DNA of 64,000 nt, taken from NCBI RefSeq assembly GCF_000379125.1, contig NZ_KB900626.1, forward strand, positions 2,986,667 through 3,050,666, given 5' to 3'. Source of the stretch: Methylosinus sp. LW4. GTDB taxonomy: Bacteria > Pseudomonadota > Alphaproteobacteria > Rhizobiales > Beijerinckiaceae. Position 1 is the first letter of the stretch. The number at the start of each line of letters is the position of its first letter. The position numbers and the translations under genes are program-made. The notes beneath the pieces were generated by a model. It had not been told where the DNA came from. It did not search any database and worked only from the letters and a program-made list of their open reading frames with translations. Below are positions 17,228-26,187 of the stretch, one piece after another.

Positions 17228-18301
17228 ATGACGAGAGGACCGATGCCGGATCTACGCCGACGCTATCAGGGCGAAGCTCTGCTCGGCCTCGTCATCGACG
17301 CGCTGCCGGAGGCGGTCTTCGTCATCGATTCGGAGGCGCGCATCGTCGCCTCCAATCGCGCCGCGCGCTCCGTGCTGCCCTCGCTGCGGCCCAATGATCC
17401 GCTGGCCCGCAGCCTGCGCTCGCCGGATGTGCTGGACGCGCTGGATCGCGTGCTGCGCGGCGGCCAGCCGGAGAAGGTCATCTGGCTCGAGCGCCTGCCG
17501 GTGGAATGCTGGTTCGAGGTGCATATCGCGCCGCTGCGCCTCGAGGGCTATGAGAACGCCGCCGTGGTGAGCCTGCGCGACCTCACCGAATCGCGCCGCG
17601 TCGAGCGCATGCGCGTCGATTTCGTCGCCAACGCCAGCCATGAGCTGCGCACGCCGCTCGCCTCGCTGCTCGGCTTCGTGGAGACGCTGCAGGGGCCGGC
17701 CCGCGACGACGCCAAGGCGCGCGACCGCTTTCTCTCCATCATGCGCGATCAGGCGCAGCGCATGTCCCGCCTCGTCGACGATCTGCTCTCCCTCTCGCGC
17801 ATCGAGCAGCATCTGCATCTGCGCCCAGACACGCCGGTCGATCTCGGAATTCTCGTCGCCCATATCGTCGACACACTGGCGCCCATGGCGGAGGATGGCG
17901 GGATAGAGCTGAAGCTCGACATAGAGGGCACGGTGGTGGTGCCGGGCGACCGCGACGAGCTCGCCCGCGTCGCCGAAAATCTCATCGAGAACTCGATCAA
18001 ATATGGCGCCGGTCCGGTGGAGATCACGCTCTCCCCGCTCGGCGCTTCCGCCGTCTTCTCGGTGCGCGACCACGGTCCAGGCATAGCGCCGGAACATTTG
18101 CCGCGCCTCACCGAGCGCTTCTATCGCGTCGACGCCGGCAAGAGCCGCGCGAAGGGCGGCACCGGGCTCGGCCTCGCGATCGTCAAGCATATCGTGGCTC
18201 GCCACCGCGGCAGGCTCGCCATAGATTCCGCGCCAGGAAAAGGCGCCACTTTTCGCGTATTTTTGCCATTGATCGACCCGGACAAGCCCGACGGCGCCTG
18301 A
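17228..18301 (+). CDS. phoR: Phosphate-regulon sensor histidine kinase PhoR
   Basis: A 357-residue sensor kinase that phosphorylates PhoB under phosphate limitation, controlled by PstSCAB-PhoU. An N-terminal PAS-like domain (about 15-125) is followed by the H-box [16 protein letters not shown] with the phospho-acceptor His, the N-box [11 protein letters not shown]1 DHGPGI and G2 [10 protein letters not shown]. No transmembrane segment is visible, so the protein appears soluble, unlike classical PhoR. The ATG at 17228 has GGAG upstream; an internal ATG at 17243 (GAGG 4 nt upstream) is an alternative. It heads phoR-pstSCAB-phoU-phoB, all on one strand. Confidence 0.85.
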   Translation: MTRGPMPDLRRRYQGEALLGLVIDALPEAVFVIDSEARIVASNRAARSVLPSLRPNDPLARSLRSPDVLDALDRVLRGGQPEKVIWLERLPVECWFEVHIAPLRLEGYENAAVVSLRDLTESRRVERMRVDFVANASHELRTPLASLLGFVETLQGPARDDAKARDRFLSIMRDQAQRMSRLVDDLLSLSRIEQHLHLRPDTPVDLGILVAHIVDTLAPMAEDGGIELKLDIEGTVVVPGDRDELARVAENLIENSIKYGAGPVEITLSPLGASAVFSVRDHGPGIAPEHLPRLTERFYRVDAGKSRAKGGTGLGLAIVKHIVARHRGRLAIDSAPGKGATFRVFLPLIDPDKPDGA

Positions 18302-18338
18302 GCAGTCGCGAATTCAGCAAATAAATCAGCAAGATACA

Positions 18339-18367
18339 CTGTCATGTGACAGTCATCCCGCTGTCGT
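18339..18367 (+). promoter_or_regulatory. Pho box (PhoB operator), three half-sites
   Basis: CTGTCAT, CAGTCAT and CTGTCGT occur in tandem, each separated by 4 nt (11-bp period), matching the PhoB consensus CTGTCAT-N4-CTGTCAT plus a third unit. The array lies about 90 bp before the pstS start and about 40 bp after phoR, so pstS has its own phosphate-starvation promoter. Confidence 0.85.
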
Positions 18368-18458
18368 AAAACCCTCGCTACGCGCCACTAGTGTGCGCCT
18401 CGCTGGGGCGCTGGACGCGCGCCGACACAGTGAACCTCGAGCTCGAAAGAGACCGAAC

Positions 18459-19508
18459 ATGCTTTCCAAAGTTTTCCATCGCGTCGCTCTGGCGACGACC
18501 CTGGCCGTGGCGACGGCGGGCGCCGCTTTCGCGATCGACATCTCCGGCGCCGGCGCCACCTTCCCCTATCCGATCTACGCCAAATGGGCGGACAGCTATA
18601 AGAAAGAGACCGGCAACGGCCTCAACTATCAGTCGATCGGCTCGGGCGGCGGCATCAAGCAGATCAAGGCGCGCACCGTGACCTTCGGCGCCTCCGACCA
18701 GCCGCTGAAGGCCGAGGAGCTGGAGGCCGCGGGCCTCACCCAATGGCCGCAGGTGATCGGCGGCATCGTGCCGGTCGTCAATCTGGACGGCGTCGCCTCC
18801 GGCGATCTCGTCCTCGACGGCAAGACGCTCGCCTCCATCTTCCTCGGCGAGATCAAGAGCTGGGACGACGCGGCGATCAAGAAGCTGAATCCGAAGGCGA
18901 AGCTCCCCTCCGCCGCGATCGCCGTCGTGCATCGCTCCGACGGATCGGGCACCACCTTCAACTTCACCAACTACCTGTCCAAGGTCAGCCCGGATTGGAA
19001 GGCCAAGGTCGGCGAGAACGCCTCGGTCGAATGGCCGGTCGGCATCGGCGCCAAGGGCAATGAGGGCGTGGCCAACAATGTCGCCAACACCAAGGGCGCG
19101 GTCGGCTATGTCGAATACGCCTACGCCAAGCAGAACAAGCTGAACTTCACCAAGCTCGTCAACAAGGACGGCAAGACCGTCGCCCCGACGACGCCGACCT
19201 TCCAGGCCGCGGCTTCCAACGCCGATTGGGCCAATGCGCCGGGCTTCTATCAGATCCTCACCGACCAGCCGGGCGCGCAGTCCTGGCCGATCACCGCCGC
19301 CACCTTCATCCTGCTGCCCAAGGCGCCGCAGGATGCGGCCGCGGCCGGCGAGGCGCTGAAGTTCTTCAGCTGGGCCTTCGCCAAGGGCGGCAAGGCGGCC
19401 GAGGAGCTGGATTACATCCCGCTGCCGGCCAATGTCGTCGCTCTTATCAAGAAGAGCTGGGCGGCCAATGTGAAGGATGCGAGCGGCAAGCCGCTGGCCT
19501 CGAACTAA
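18459..19508 (+). CDS. pstS: Phosphate-binding protein PstS
   Basis: A 349-residue periplasmic phosphate receptor of the high-affinity Pst transporter. The signal peptide runs to about residue 25 (AGAAFA-ID). Phosphate-binding family motifs are present: the N-terminal [13 protein letters not shown], the [11 protein letters not shown] loop, FGASDQP, and [16 protein letters not shown], where the Asp, Ser, Gly and Thr contact phosphate. The ATG at 18459 fits the signal peptide start. Transcription is expected from the Pho box just upstream, and a strong hairpin follows the stop. Confidence 0.95.
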   Translation: MLSKVFHRVALATTLAVATAGAAFAIDISGAGATFPYPIYAKWADSYKKETGNGLNYQSIGSGGGIKQIKARTVTFGASDQPLKAEELEAAGLTQWPQVIGGIVPVVNLDGVASGDLVLDGKTLASIFLGEIKSWDDAAIKKLNPKAKLPSAAIAVVHRSDGSGTTFNFTNYLSKVSPDWKAKVGENASVEWPVGIGAKGNEGVANNVANTKGAVGYVEYAYAKQNKLNFTKLVNKDGKTVAPTTPTFQAAASNADWANAPGFYQILTDQPGAQSWPITAATFILLPKAPQDAAAAGEALKFFSWAFAKGGKAAEELDYIPLPANVVALIKKSWAANVKDASGKPLASN

Positions 19509-19520
19509 AATATCGTCTGC

Positions 19521-19550
19521 GCGCCGGCGAAAAGGGATTTTCGCCGGCGC
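19521..19550 (+). terminator. Strong hairpin between pstS and pstC
   Basis: A perfect 13-bp stem (GCGCCGGCGAAAA / TTTTCGCCGGCGC) with a GGGA tetraloop lies 12 bp after the pstS stop. Placed inside the operon, it most likely acts as a partial terminator or mRNA 3'-end stabiliser, so that PstS is made in excess over PstCAB. No T-run follows the stem beyond those within it. Confidence 0.75.
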
Positions 19551-19578
19551 GGCTCGCGAGACGCGCGAGAGCCGCAGG

Positions 19579-19614
19579 TGTGGAATGTCGCGAAAGATGT
19601 GGAATGTCGCGAAA
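19579..19614 (+). repeat. Two-copy tandem repeat, 19-bp period
   Basis: TGTGGAATGTCGCGAAA occurs at 19579-19595 and again at 19598-19614, with two-base spacers. It lies in the 227-bp pstS-pstC gap, which holds no gene. Confidence 0.7.
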
Positions 19615-19735
19615 CGACCTGCCCGCGAATGCGCCATGCCCGCTTCTTTTCGACGCGGCGCGGCTCGACGCGGTGAGTTCTCCCGAGACCTGCGCTATGA
19701 CCTCAAGATGAAAAATCCGCCTTCGGGAGCGCGCG

Positions 19736-20767
19736 ATGGACGTCGGCTTCAACCGCCAAACGAGAGACAATAGCGTGTCGGACCTAGCAATCGTAGAAGC
19801 GTCGCCCCGCGCCGCCGAAGTCGACCGCCGGCAAGTTCTCGGCCGCATGGCCTTGTTCGACTTCTTCTTTCATAATTTGACCCGCGCCGCCGCGGTGCTC
19901 GTCCTGCTCATTCTCGGCGGGGTGATCTTCTCGCTCGTCTATGGCTCTCTTCCGGCGATAAAAGCCTTCGGCCTCGGCTTTTTGACGACGGAATCGTGGA
20001 ATCCCGTCACCGAGAGATTCGGCGCCGTGGCGCCCATCTACGGCACTCTGGTGACATCGGCCATCGCCATGGCCATCGCCGTGCCGCTGGGCCTCGGCAT
20101 CGCCATCTTCCTCACCGAGCTCTGCCCCCATGCGCTGCGCCGGCCAATCGGCGTCGCCATAGAGCTGCTCGCCGGCATCCCGTCGATCATCTACGGCATT
20201 TGGGGCCTGTTCGTGCTGGCGCCCTTCCTGCAGCAGCATGTGCAGCCGGCGCTGATCTCGCTCACCGGCGACATTCCCGTGCTGTCGAGCCTCTTCGCCG
20301 GCCCGCCCTATGGCATCGGCATGCTGACGGCGGGCTTTATTCTGGCGATCATGGTGCTGCCCTTCATCACCTCCATCTCGCGAGACGTGTTCGACACGGT
20401 TCCGCCGGTGCTGAAGGAGGCGGCCTCGGGCGTCGGCTGCACGACCTGGGAAGTGATGCGCCATGTCGTCATTCCCTACACGCGCGTCGGCGTGATCGGG
20501 GGCGTCATGCTCGGCCTCGGCCGCGCGCTCGGCGAGACGATGGCCGTCACCTTCGTCATCGGCAACGCCCATAAGGTTTCGAGCTCGCTGCTCGCGCCGG
20601 GCACGACCATATCGGCGACCATCGCCAATGAGTTCACCGAGGCTGTCGGCGATCTCTACACCTCCGCGCTGATCGAGCTCGGCCTCATCCTCTTCGTCAT
20701 CACCTTCTTCGTGCTGGCGGCGGCGCGCTTCATGCTGATGCGCATCGAGCAGAAATCGGGAGCCTGA
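19736..20767 (+). CDS. pstC: Phosphate ABC transporter permease PstC
   Basis: A 343-residue inner-membrane subunit of the Pst transporter. A cytoplasmic N-terminal stretch is followed by six hydrophobic helices. The family has the FLTTESWNPVTERFGAVAPIYGTL motif and the permease EAA-type loop EAASGVGCTTWEVMRHVVIP, which contacts PstB. The ATG at 19736 has GGGAG 6 nt upstream; a GTG at 19775 is an alternative. pstA follows 3 nt after its stop. Confidence 0.93.
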   Translation: MDVGFNRQTRDNSVSDLAIVEASPRAAEVDRRQVLGRMALFDFFFHNLTRAAAVLVLLILGGVIFSLVYGSLPAIKAFGLGFLTTESWNPVTERFGAVAPIYGTLVTSAIAMAIAVPLGLGIAIFLTELCPHALRRPIGVAIELLAGIPSIIYGIWGLFVLAPFLQQHVQPALISLTGDIPVLSSLFAGPPYGIGMLTAGFILAIMVLPFITSISRDVFDTVPPVLKEAASGVGCTTWEVMRHVVIPYTRVGVIGGVMLGLGRALGETMAVTFVIGNAHKVSSSLLAPGTTISATIANEFTEAVGDLYTSALIELGLILFVITFFVLAAARFMLMRIEQKSGA

Positions 20768-20770
20768 CCC

Positions 20771-21606
20771 TTGTCCCTCTATTCCTCCCGCCGCCGCATC
20801 AATATCGTCGCCACGACGCTGTGCTGGACCGGCACGCTGTTCGGCCTCGCCTGGCTGGTGCTGATCCTCGGCGCGCTGATCTATGAAGGCGCGCGCGGCC
20901 TCTCGCCGGCCGTCTTCACCGAGATGACGCCGCCGCCCGGCGCCACCGGCGGCCTGCTCAACGCCATCGCCGGCTCGCTGGTGATGACGACGATCGGCGT
21001 GCTGCTCGGCACGCCGCTCGGAATGCTCGCCGGCACCTATATGGCCGAATATGGCCGCTACTCGAAGCTCAGCACCCTCGTGCGCTTCATCAACGACATT
21101 CTGCTCAGCGCGCCCTCCATCGTCATCGGCCTCTTCGTCTATACGGTGGTGGTGGCCCGCGTCGGCCATTTCTCCGGCATAGCGGGCGCGCTGGCGCTGG
21201 GCGTGCTGGTGGTGCCGGTCGTCGTGCGCACCACGGAGGACATGCTGCTGCTGGTGCCGCTGCCGCTGCGCGAGGCGGCGACGGCGCTCGGCCTGCCGCG
21301 CTCGCATATGCTGATGCGCGTCGCCTATCGCGCGGCGAAATCGGGCATCGTCACCGGCGTGCTGCTGGCCATTGCGCGCGTCTCCGGCGAGACGGCGCCG
21401 CTGCTGTTCACCTCGCTCAACAATCAGTTCTGGAGCACGGATCTCAACGCGCCGGTCTCCAGCCTGCCCGTCGTCATCTTCCAATTCGCGCTCTCGCCCT
21501 ACAAGGACTGGCAGCAGCTCGCCTGGACCGGCGCTCTGCTCGTCACCATCGCCGTCCTTCTGCTCTCCATCACCGCGCGCGCGCTCAGCAGCCAGGGAAA
21601 ACACAA

Positions 21607-21610
<4 letters not shown>
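20771..21610 (+). CDS. pstA: Phosphate ABC transporter permease PstA
   Basis: A 279-residue inner-membrane partner of PstC, with six hydrophobic helices. The EAA loop [20 protein letters not shown] couples to Pst[13 protein letters not shown] and the C-terminal NLPVVIFQ-like [16 protein letters not shown] are family markers. The start is TTG at 20771, with GGGAG 8 nt upstream, inside the end of pstC. The stop overlaps the pstB start (ATGA), indicating translational coupling. Confidence 0.92.
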
Positions 21611-22392
<782 letters not shown>

Positions 22393-22422
22393 GCGCGCAT
22401 CGCGCACGAGGACATTGAGACC

Positions 22423-23148
22423 ATGAGCGAACATATCGTCAGCTCCTATGACCGCGACCTCGAAGTGCTCGGCCGTCGTATCGCCGAGATGGGAGGCATC
22501 GCCGAGAAAATGCTCGCCGAAGCCATGGATGCGCTCGCCAATTTCGACATAGAGCTCGCCCATCGCGTCGTCGCCACCGATCAGCGCCTCGACGCGCTGC
22601 AGCGCGAGATAGAGGAGAACGCCATCCTCACCATCGCGCGGCGGCAGCCGCTCGCCATCGATCTGCGCGAATGCATCGCCGCCATGCGCATCGCCGCCGA
22701 TCTCGAGCGCGTCGGCGATCTCGCCAAGAGCATCGCCAAGCGCACGGTGAAAATCCTCTCCGAAGCGCGCGTGCCGCGCGCCGTCATCGGCCTCAAGACG
22801 ATGGCGGAAGTCGCGGCCATACAGCTGAAGGACGTGCTGGACGCCTACGCTCAGCGCGACGTCGAGCGCGCCCGCGCGGTCTGGACCAATGACAGCGAGC
22901 TCGACGCGCTGGAAGATTCGGTGTTCCGCGATCTCCTCACCTTCATGATGGAGGATCCGCGCAACATCTCCTTCTGCACGCATCTGCTCTTCTGCTCGAA
23001 GAACATAGAGCGCATCGGCGATCACACCACCAATGTCGCCGAGACGATCGTCTATCTCGTCACTGGCGAGGCGATGCCGACCGACCGCCCCAAGGGCAAA
23101 TCGGCCAGCCTTCCCGCCAGCGCGGAACCGGATGAGCCCACGAAATGA
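22423..23148 (+). CDS. phoU: Phosphate-system regulator PhoU
   Basis: A 241-residue, mostly helical protein made of two three-helix bundles. Each repeat carries the metal-binding E/DxxxD-type motif, seen in DLERVGDLAKSIAK and in KNIERIGDHTTNVAE. It links the Pst transporter to PhoR signalling and limits phosphate uptake. GAGG lies about 12 nt upstream of the ATG. Its stop overlaps the phoB start by 4 nt. Confidence 0.95.
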   Translation: MSEHIVSSYDRDLEVLGRRIAEMGGIAEKMLAEAMDALANFDIELAHRVVATDQRLDALQREIEENAILTIARRQPLAIDLRECIAAMRIAADLERVGDLAKSIAKRTVKILSEARVPRAVIGLKTMAEVAAIQLKDVLDAYAQRDVERARAVWTNDSELDALEDSVFRDLLTFMMEDPRNISFCTHLLFCSKNIERIGDHTTNVAETIVYLVTGEAMPTDRPKGKSASLPASAEPDEPTK

Positions 23149-23888
23149 ATGAAATCCGCGTCGCCGCTCCGCGCGAGGCGCCGCACGACAGGGCGCCGCG
23201 AATTCTCGTCGTCGAGGACGACGCGGCGCTGGCGCTGCTGCTCGGCTATAATCTCGAGGCCGAGGGCTTTCTCGTCGAGCACATAGAGCGTGGCGACGAG
23301 GCGGAAATCCGCCTCGCCGAATCGCAGCCCGATCTCGTCATTCTCGACTGGATGCTGCCCGGCGTCTCCGGCCTCGAAATCTGCCGGCGCCTCCGCGCGC
23401 GCGACGACACGCGCAGCATGCCGATCATCATGCTCACCGCGCGCGGCGACGAGAATGAGCGTGTGCGCGGCCTCTCCATCGGCGCCGACGATTATGTGGT
23501 GAAGCCCTTCTCGCCGCCGGAGCTGATGGCGCGCGTCCATGCGCTGCTGCGCCGCGCGCGGCCGGAGCGGGTGGCGACGCGCCTCGTCGCCGGCGACATA
23601 GACCTCGACCGCGAGACGCGCCGCGTCAAGCGCGGCGGGCGCGAGATTCATCTCGGCCCGACGGAGTTCCGTCTGCTGGAATATCTGATGGAGAAGCCCG
23701 GCCGCGTCTTCTCGCGCGCGCAATTGCTGGACAGCGTATGGGGCCTCTCGGCGGAGATCGACGAGCGCACCGTCGACGTGCATGTCGGCCGCCTGCGCAA
23801 GGCGATCATCCGCGGCCGCGAGAAAGACCCGATCCGCACCGTGCGCGGCACCGGCTATTCCTTCGACGAGACTTTTGGACGCAACTGA
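23145..23888 (+). CDS. phoB: Phosphate-regulon response regulator PhoB
   Basis: A 247-residue OmpR-family regulator. The receiver domain (about 17-135) has acidic EDD near 24-26, the phospho-acceptor Asp in VILDWMLPG, and conserved Thr and Lys (MLTARG, VVKPFSP). The C-terminal winged-helix domain has RLLEYLMEKPGRVFSR and the recognition region EIDERTVDVHVGRLRKAI, ending VRGTGYSF. Its targets include the tandem Pho half-sites before pstS. It is the last gene of the operon and is followed by a very strong terminator. Confidence 0.95.
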   Translation: MNEIRVAAPREAPHDRAPRILVVEDDAALALLLGYNLEAEGFLVEHIERGDEAEIRLAESQPDLVILDWMLPGVSGLEICRRLRARDDTRSMPIIMLTARGDENERVRGLSIGADDYVVKPFSPPELMARVHALLRRARPERVATRLVAGDIDLDRETRRVKRGGREIHLGPTEFRLLEYLMEKPGRVFSRAQLLDSVWGLSAEIDERTVDVHVGRLRKAIIRGREKDPIRTVRGTGYSFDETFGRN

Positions 23889-23896
23889 CGCGCGAT

Positions 23897-23958
23897 GCGA
23901 GCCTGAAGGCTCGCGGTCCAGGGGACGCTTTGGACCGCGAGCCTTCAGGCTCGCTTTT
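23897..23958 (+). terminator. Terminator of the pho/pst operon
   Basis: A perfect 24-bp inverted repeat (23897-23920 and 23931-23954) with a 10-nt loop and a T-run begins 8 bp after the phoB stop. Each arm contains the smaller palindrome GCGAGCCT-GA-AGGCTCGC, so alternative folds are possible. Confidence 0.9.
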
Positions 23959-23983
23959 GTCTGCGCGCGCTCCCTCAGCCCAT

Positions 23984-24065
23984 CGTCATTGCGAGCGAAG
24001 CGAAGCAATCTAGAGCCGTGGGGCGGCCCCTGGATCGCGTCGTCACTACGCTCCTCGCGATGACG
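23984..24065. repeat. REP-like palindromic element, copy 1
   Basis: An imperfect 82-bp inverted repeat beginning CGTCATTGCGAGCG and ending CTCGCGATGACG, with AGCAATCTAGAG...CTGGATCGC inside. It lies in the convergent gap between phoB and hpnE. A related element occurs at 44917-44998. This kind of extragenic palindrome is frequent in Rhizobiales genomes. Confidence 0.8.
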
Positions 24066-24082
24066 GCGGCGGCGGGATCAGC

Positions 24083-25327
24083 CTACGAACGCCGCGCCAG
24101 CTCCGCCGCGCGATAGCCGGACCTGATCGCCCCTTCGATCGTCGCCGGAAGGCCGGTCGCCGTCCAATCGCCGGCGAGGAAGAGATTGCGCCAGCGCGTC
24201 GTCGCGCCGGGGCGGCGCTGCTGCTGCGCCGGCGTCGCGGCGAAAGTGGCGCGCTTTTCCTTCACGATCTGCCATGGCGGCAGCTCCGCCGGCAGGCCCG
24301 TCGCGGCGGCGACCTCGGCCCATATGCGCTCGGCGAGGCTCTCGCGCGGCTCGTCCATCAGCCGATCGGCGCCGCTTATCGTCACCGAGAGCCGATCCTC
24401 GAAGGCGAACAGCCATTCGGTGAGCGAGCCGATCATGCCGAGCAGCGCCGGCTGGCCGGGCGGCGGCGCGATCTTGAAATGCGCATTGACGATGCCGCGG
24501 AAATCATCCGGCGCGACGAGGCCCGGAACGAGCTCCTGCGCCGCCCAGGGCGGGACGGCGAGCGCGACGCGATCATTCGCGCCGAGCGCGATCTTCTCAT
24601 CGCCGAAATCGAGCGCTGTGGCGCGCTCCTCGGAAAATTCGATTCCCTTCAGCCGCGCGGCGAAGCGCGGCGCGGCGCCCCGCGCGACGAGCGCGCTCAG
24701 CGCCGGCTCGATAAAAGCCGTCCCGAGCCCGCGCCGCGCGACCAGCGGACGGCAGGCGGCGCCGCCTGCGGCGAGAGTCTCGCGCAGCACGGCGGCGGCG
24801 AGAGCGGCGGAAGACTCGCGCGGCTCTGTGTTGAGCGCGGAGAGCAGCACCGGCCCCCACAGCCGCTCATAGAGCACGCCCGAGCAATTCATCGCCTCGC
24901 CGATGGTCGCGCCCTTTTTGGCGAGCAGAATGCCGATCGCGCCGAGATAATCGCCCGGCGATGTTCCGGGGACGCGGCGGTCGCGCGCGAAAATCCACCA
25001 GGGCAGGCGCGACGCGTTCGGCCTCATGCGCCAGCGGACGCCGTCGCGCGTGTCCAAAAAGTCGAAGGCGCATTCCTTCGGCCCGACCAGTTCCTCCGCC
25101 GAGCCGATGCGCCGCGCGTAATCCAGCGCCGTGGAATTGCCGGAGAGCAGCAGATGATTGCCATTGTCGATGACGAGATCGAGGCTGGAATCGTAATAGG
25201 AACGGCAGCGCCCGCCCGCCATGCGCGCCGCCTCATAGAGCGCGACGCTCCGGCCCTCGTCGGTCAGGCGAATGGCGCAGGAGAGGCCGGCGAGGCCGGC
25301 GCCGATGATGTGAGTCGTTCCGCTCAC
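24083..25327 (-). CDS. hpnE: Hydroxysqualene dehydroxylase HpnE
   Basis: A 414-residue FAD-dependent amine-oxidase/desaturase-family protein that reduces hydroxysqualene to squalene, the last step of the HpnCDE route to hopanoid precursors. The N-terminal dinucleotide-binding motif is HIIGAGLAGLSCAIRL, followed by YEAARMAGGRCRS; the C-terminal FAD contact is NLFLAGDWTATGLPATIEGA. The start is GTG at 25327, overlapping the hpnD stop (GTGA). It is the last gene of hpnBCDE; shc and later hpn genes do not follow, and a REP-like element does. Confidence 0.92.
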   Translation of the reverse strand: MSGTTHIIGAGLAGLSCAIRLTDEGRSVALYEAARMAGGRCRSYYDSSLDLVIDNGNHLLLSGNSTALDYARRIGSAEELVGPKECAFDFLDTRDGVRWRMRPNASRLPWWIFARDRRVPGTSPGDYLGAIGILLAKKGATIGEAMNCSGVLYERLWGPVLLSALNTEPRESSAALAAAVLRETLAAGGAACRPLVARRGLGTAFIEPALSALVARGAAPRFAARLKGIEFSEERATALDFGDEKIALGANDRVALAVPPWAAQELVPGLVAPDDFRGIVNAHFKIAPPPGQPALLGMIGSLTEWLFAFEDRLSVTISGADRLMDEPRESLAERIWAEVAAATGLPAELPPWQIVKEKRATFAATPAQQQRRPGATTRWRNLFLAGDWTATGLPATIEGAIRSGYRAAELARRS

Positions 25328-26187
25328 GTCAGCGCGAATCTCAGCAGCGCCAGCAGGACTTTCGTCCGCGACGCGGAGACCGGCGCCCGTGGCGGCGCGA
25401 AGCCGCGCGCCACCAGACGGTCGAGAACCGAGCGATAGGCGGTCGCCATCAGATAGGGCGCCTTCACCGCGCGCTGCGGCGAGACGCGCATCAGCAGCTC
25501 CGACTCCGCATAATGCTTGCGCGCGCGCTCGGCCACGGCCGCGCAGACTTGCTGAAGGCCGGGATGCGCCAGCACAGCGCCGCGCGCGAAATTCGTGACG
25601 CCGGCCGCCTCCAGCGCCTCGCGCGGGAGATAGAGCCGGCCGCGCGCCTCGTCCTCGTCGAGATCGCGCAGAATATTGGTGAGCTGCAAGGCGCGGCCCA
25701 TGTGGTAGGCGAGCATTCGCGCCTTGGTCGGCAGCGCGCCGCCGGCGCTCTCCGCCTCATCGGCGAGGCCGAAGACGCGCACAGAGAGCCGTCCCACTGC
25801 GCTCGCGACATGATCGCAATAGAGATCGAGCCGATCCCATTCCGGCGCGCGAATGTCCTCCACGACATCCATCGCCATGCCGTCTATGACCGCCTCGAAA
25901 TCGGCGCGCTCGAGGCCGAAGCGGCGCACCGGCCGCGCCAGATCGGCGCAACGCTGATGCGTGCGGCCGGCATAGAGCGCATCGAGATCGCGCCGCCAAT
26001 CGTCGAGCTGGGAGAGGCGCAGAGCGCGGTCGCCCTCCTCATCCGCAATGTCGTCGACGGCGCGGCAGAAGCCGTAGATCGCATACATTGCGTCGCGCCG
26101 CTCGGGCTCGAGAATGCGCATGGCGAGATAGAAGGAGCTTTTCGCGGCGACCCGCGGCGCCTCGGGGGCGATCGTCTCCATGCTCAT
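25324..26187 (-). CDS. hpnD: Presqualene diphosphate synthase HpnD
   Basis: A 287-residue prenyl-condensing enzyme joining two farnesyl diphosphates to presqualene diphosphate. Two Asp-rich Mg/diphosphate sites are seen, CRAVDDIADEEGD near residue 41 and ILRDLDEDEARGRLYLP near 175. YHMGRALQLTN and a hydrophobic C-terminal helix follow the squalene/phytoene-synthase pattern. The ATG at 26187 overlaps the hpnC stop (ATGA), so translation is coupled to HpnC, the next enzyme of the pathway. Confidence 0.92.
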   Translation of the reverse strand: MSMETIAPEAPRVAAKSSFYLAMRILEPERRDAMYAIYGFCRAVDDIADEEGDRALRLSQLDDWRRDLDALYAGRTHQRCADLARPVRRFGLERADFEAVIDGMAMDVVEDIRAPEWDRLDLYCDHVASAVGRLSVRVFGLADEAESAGGALPTKARMLAYHMGRALQLTNILRDLDEDEARGRLYLPREALEAAGVTNFARGAVLAHPGLQQVCAAVAERARKHYAESELLMRVSPQRAVKAPYLMATAYRSVLDRLVARGFAPPRAPVSASRTKVLLALLRFALT

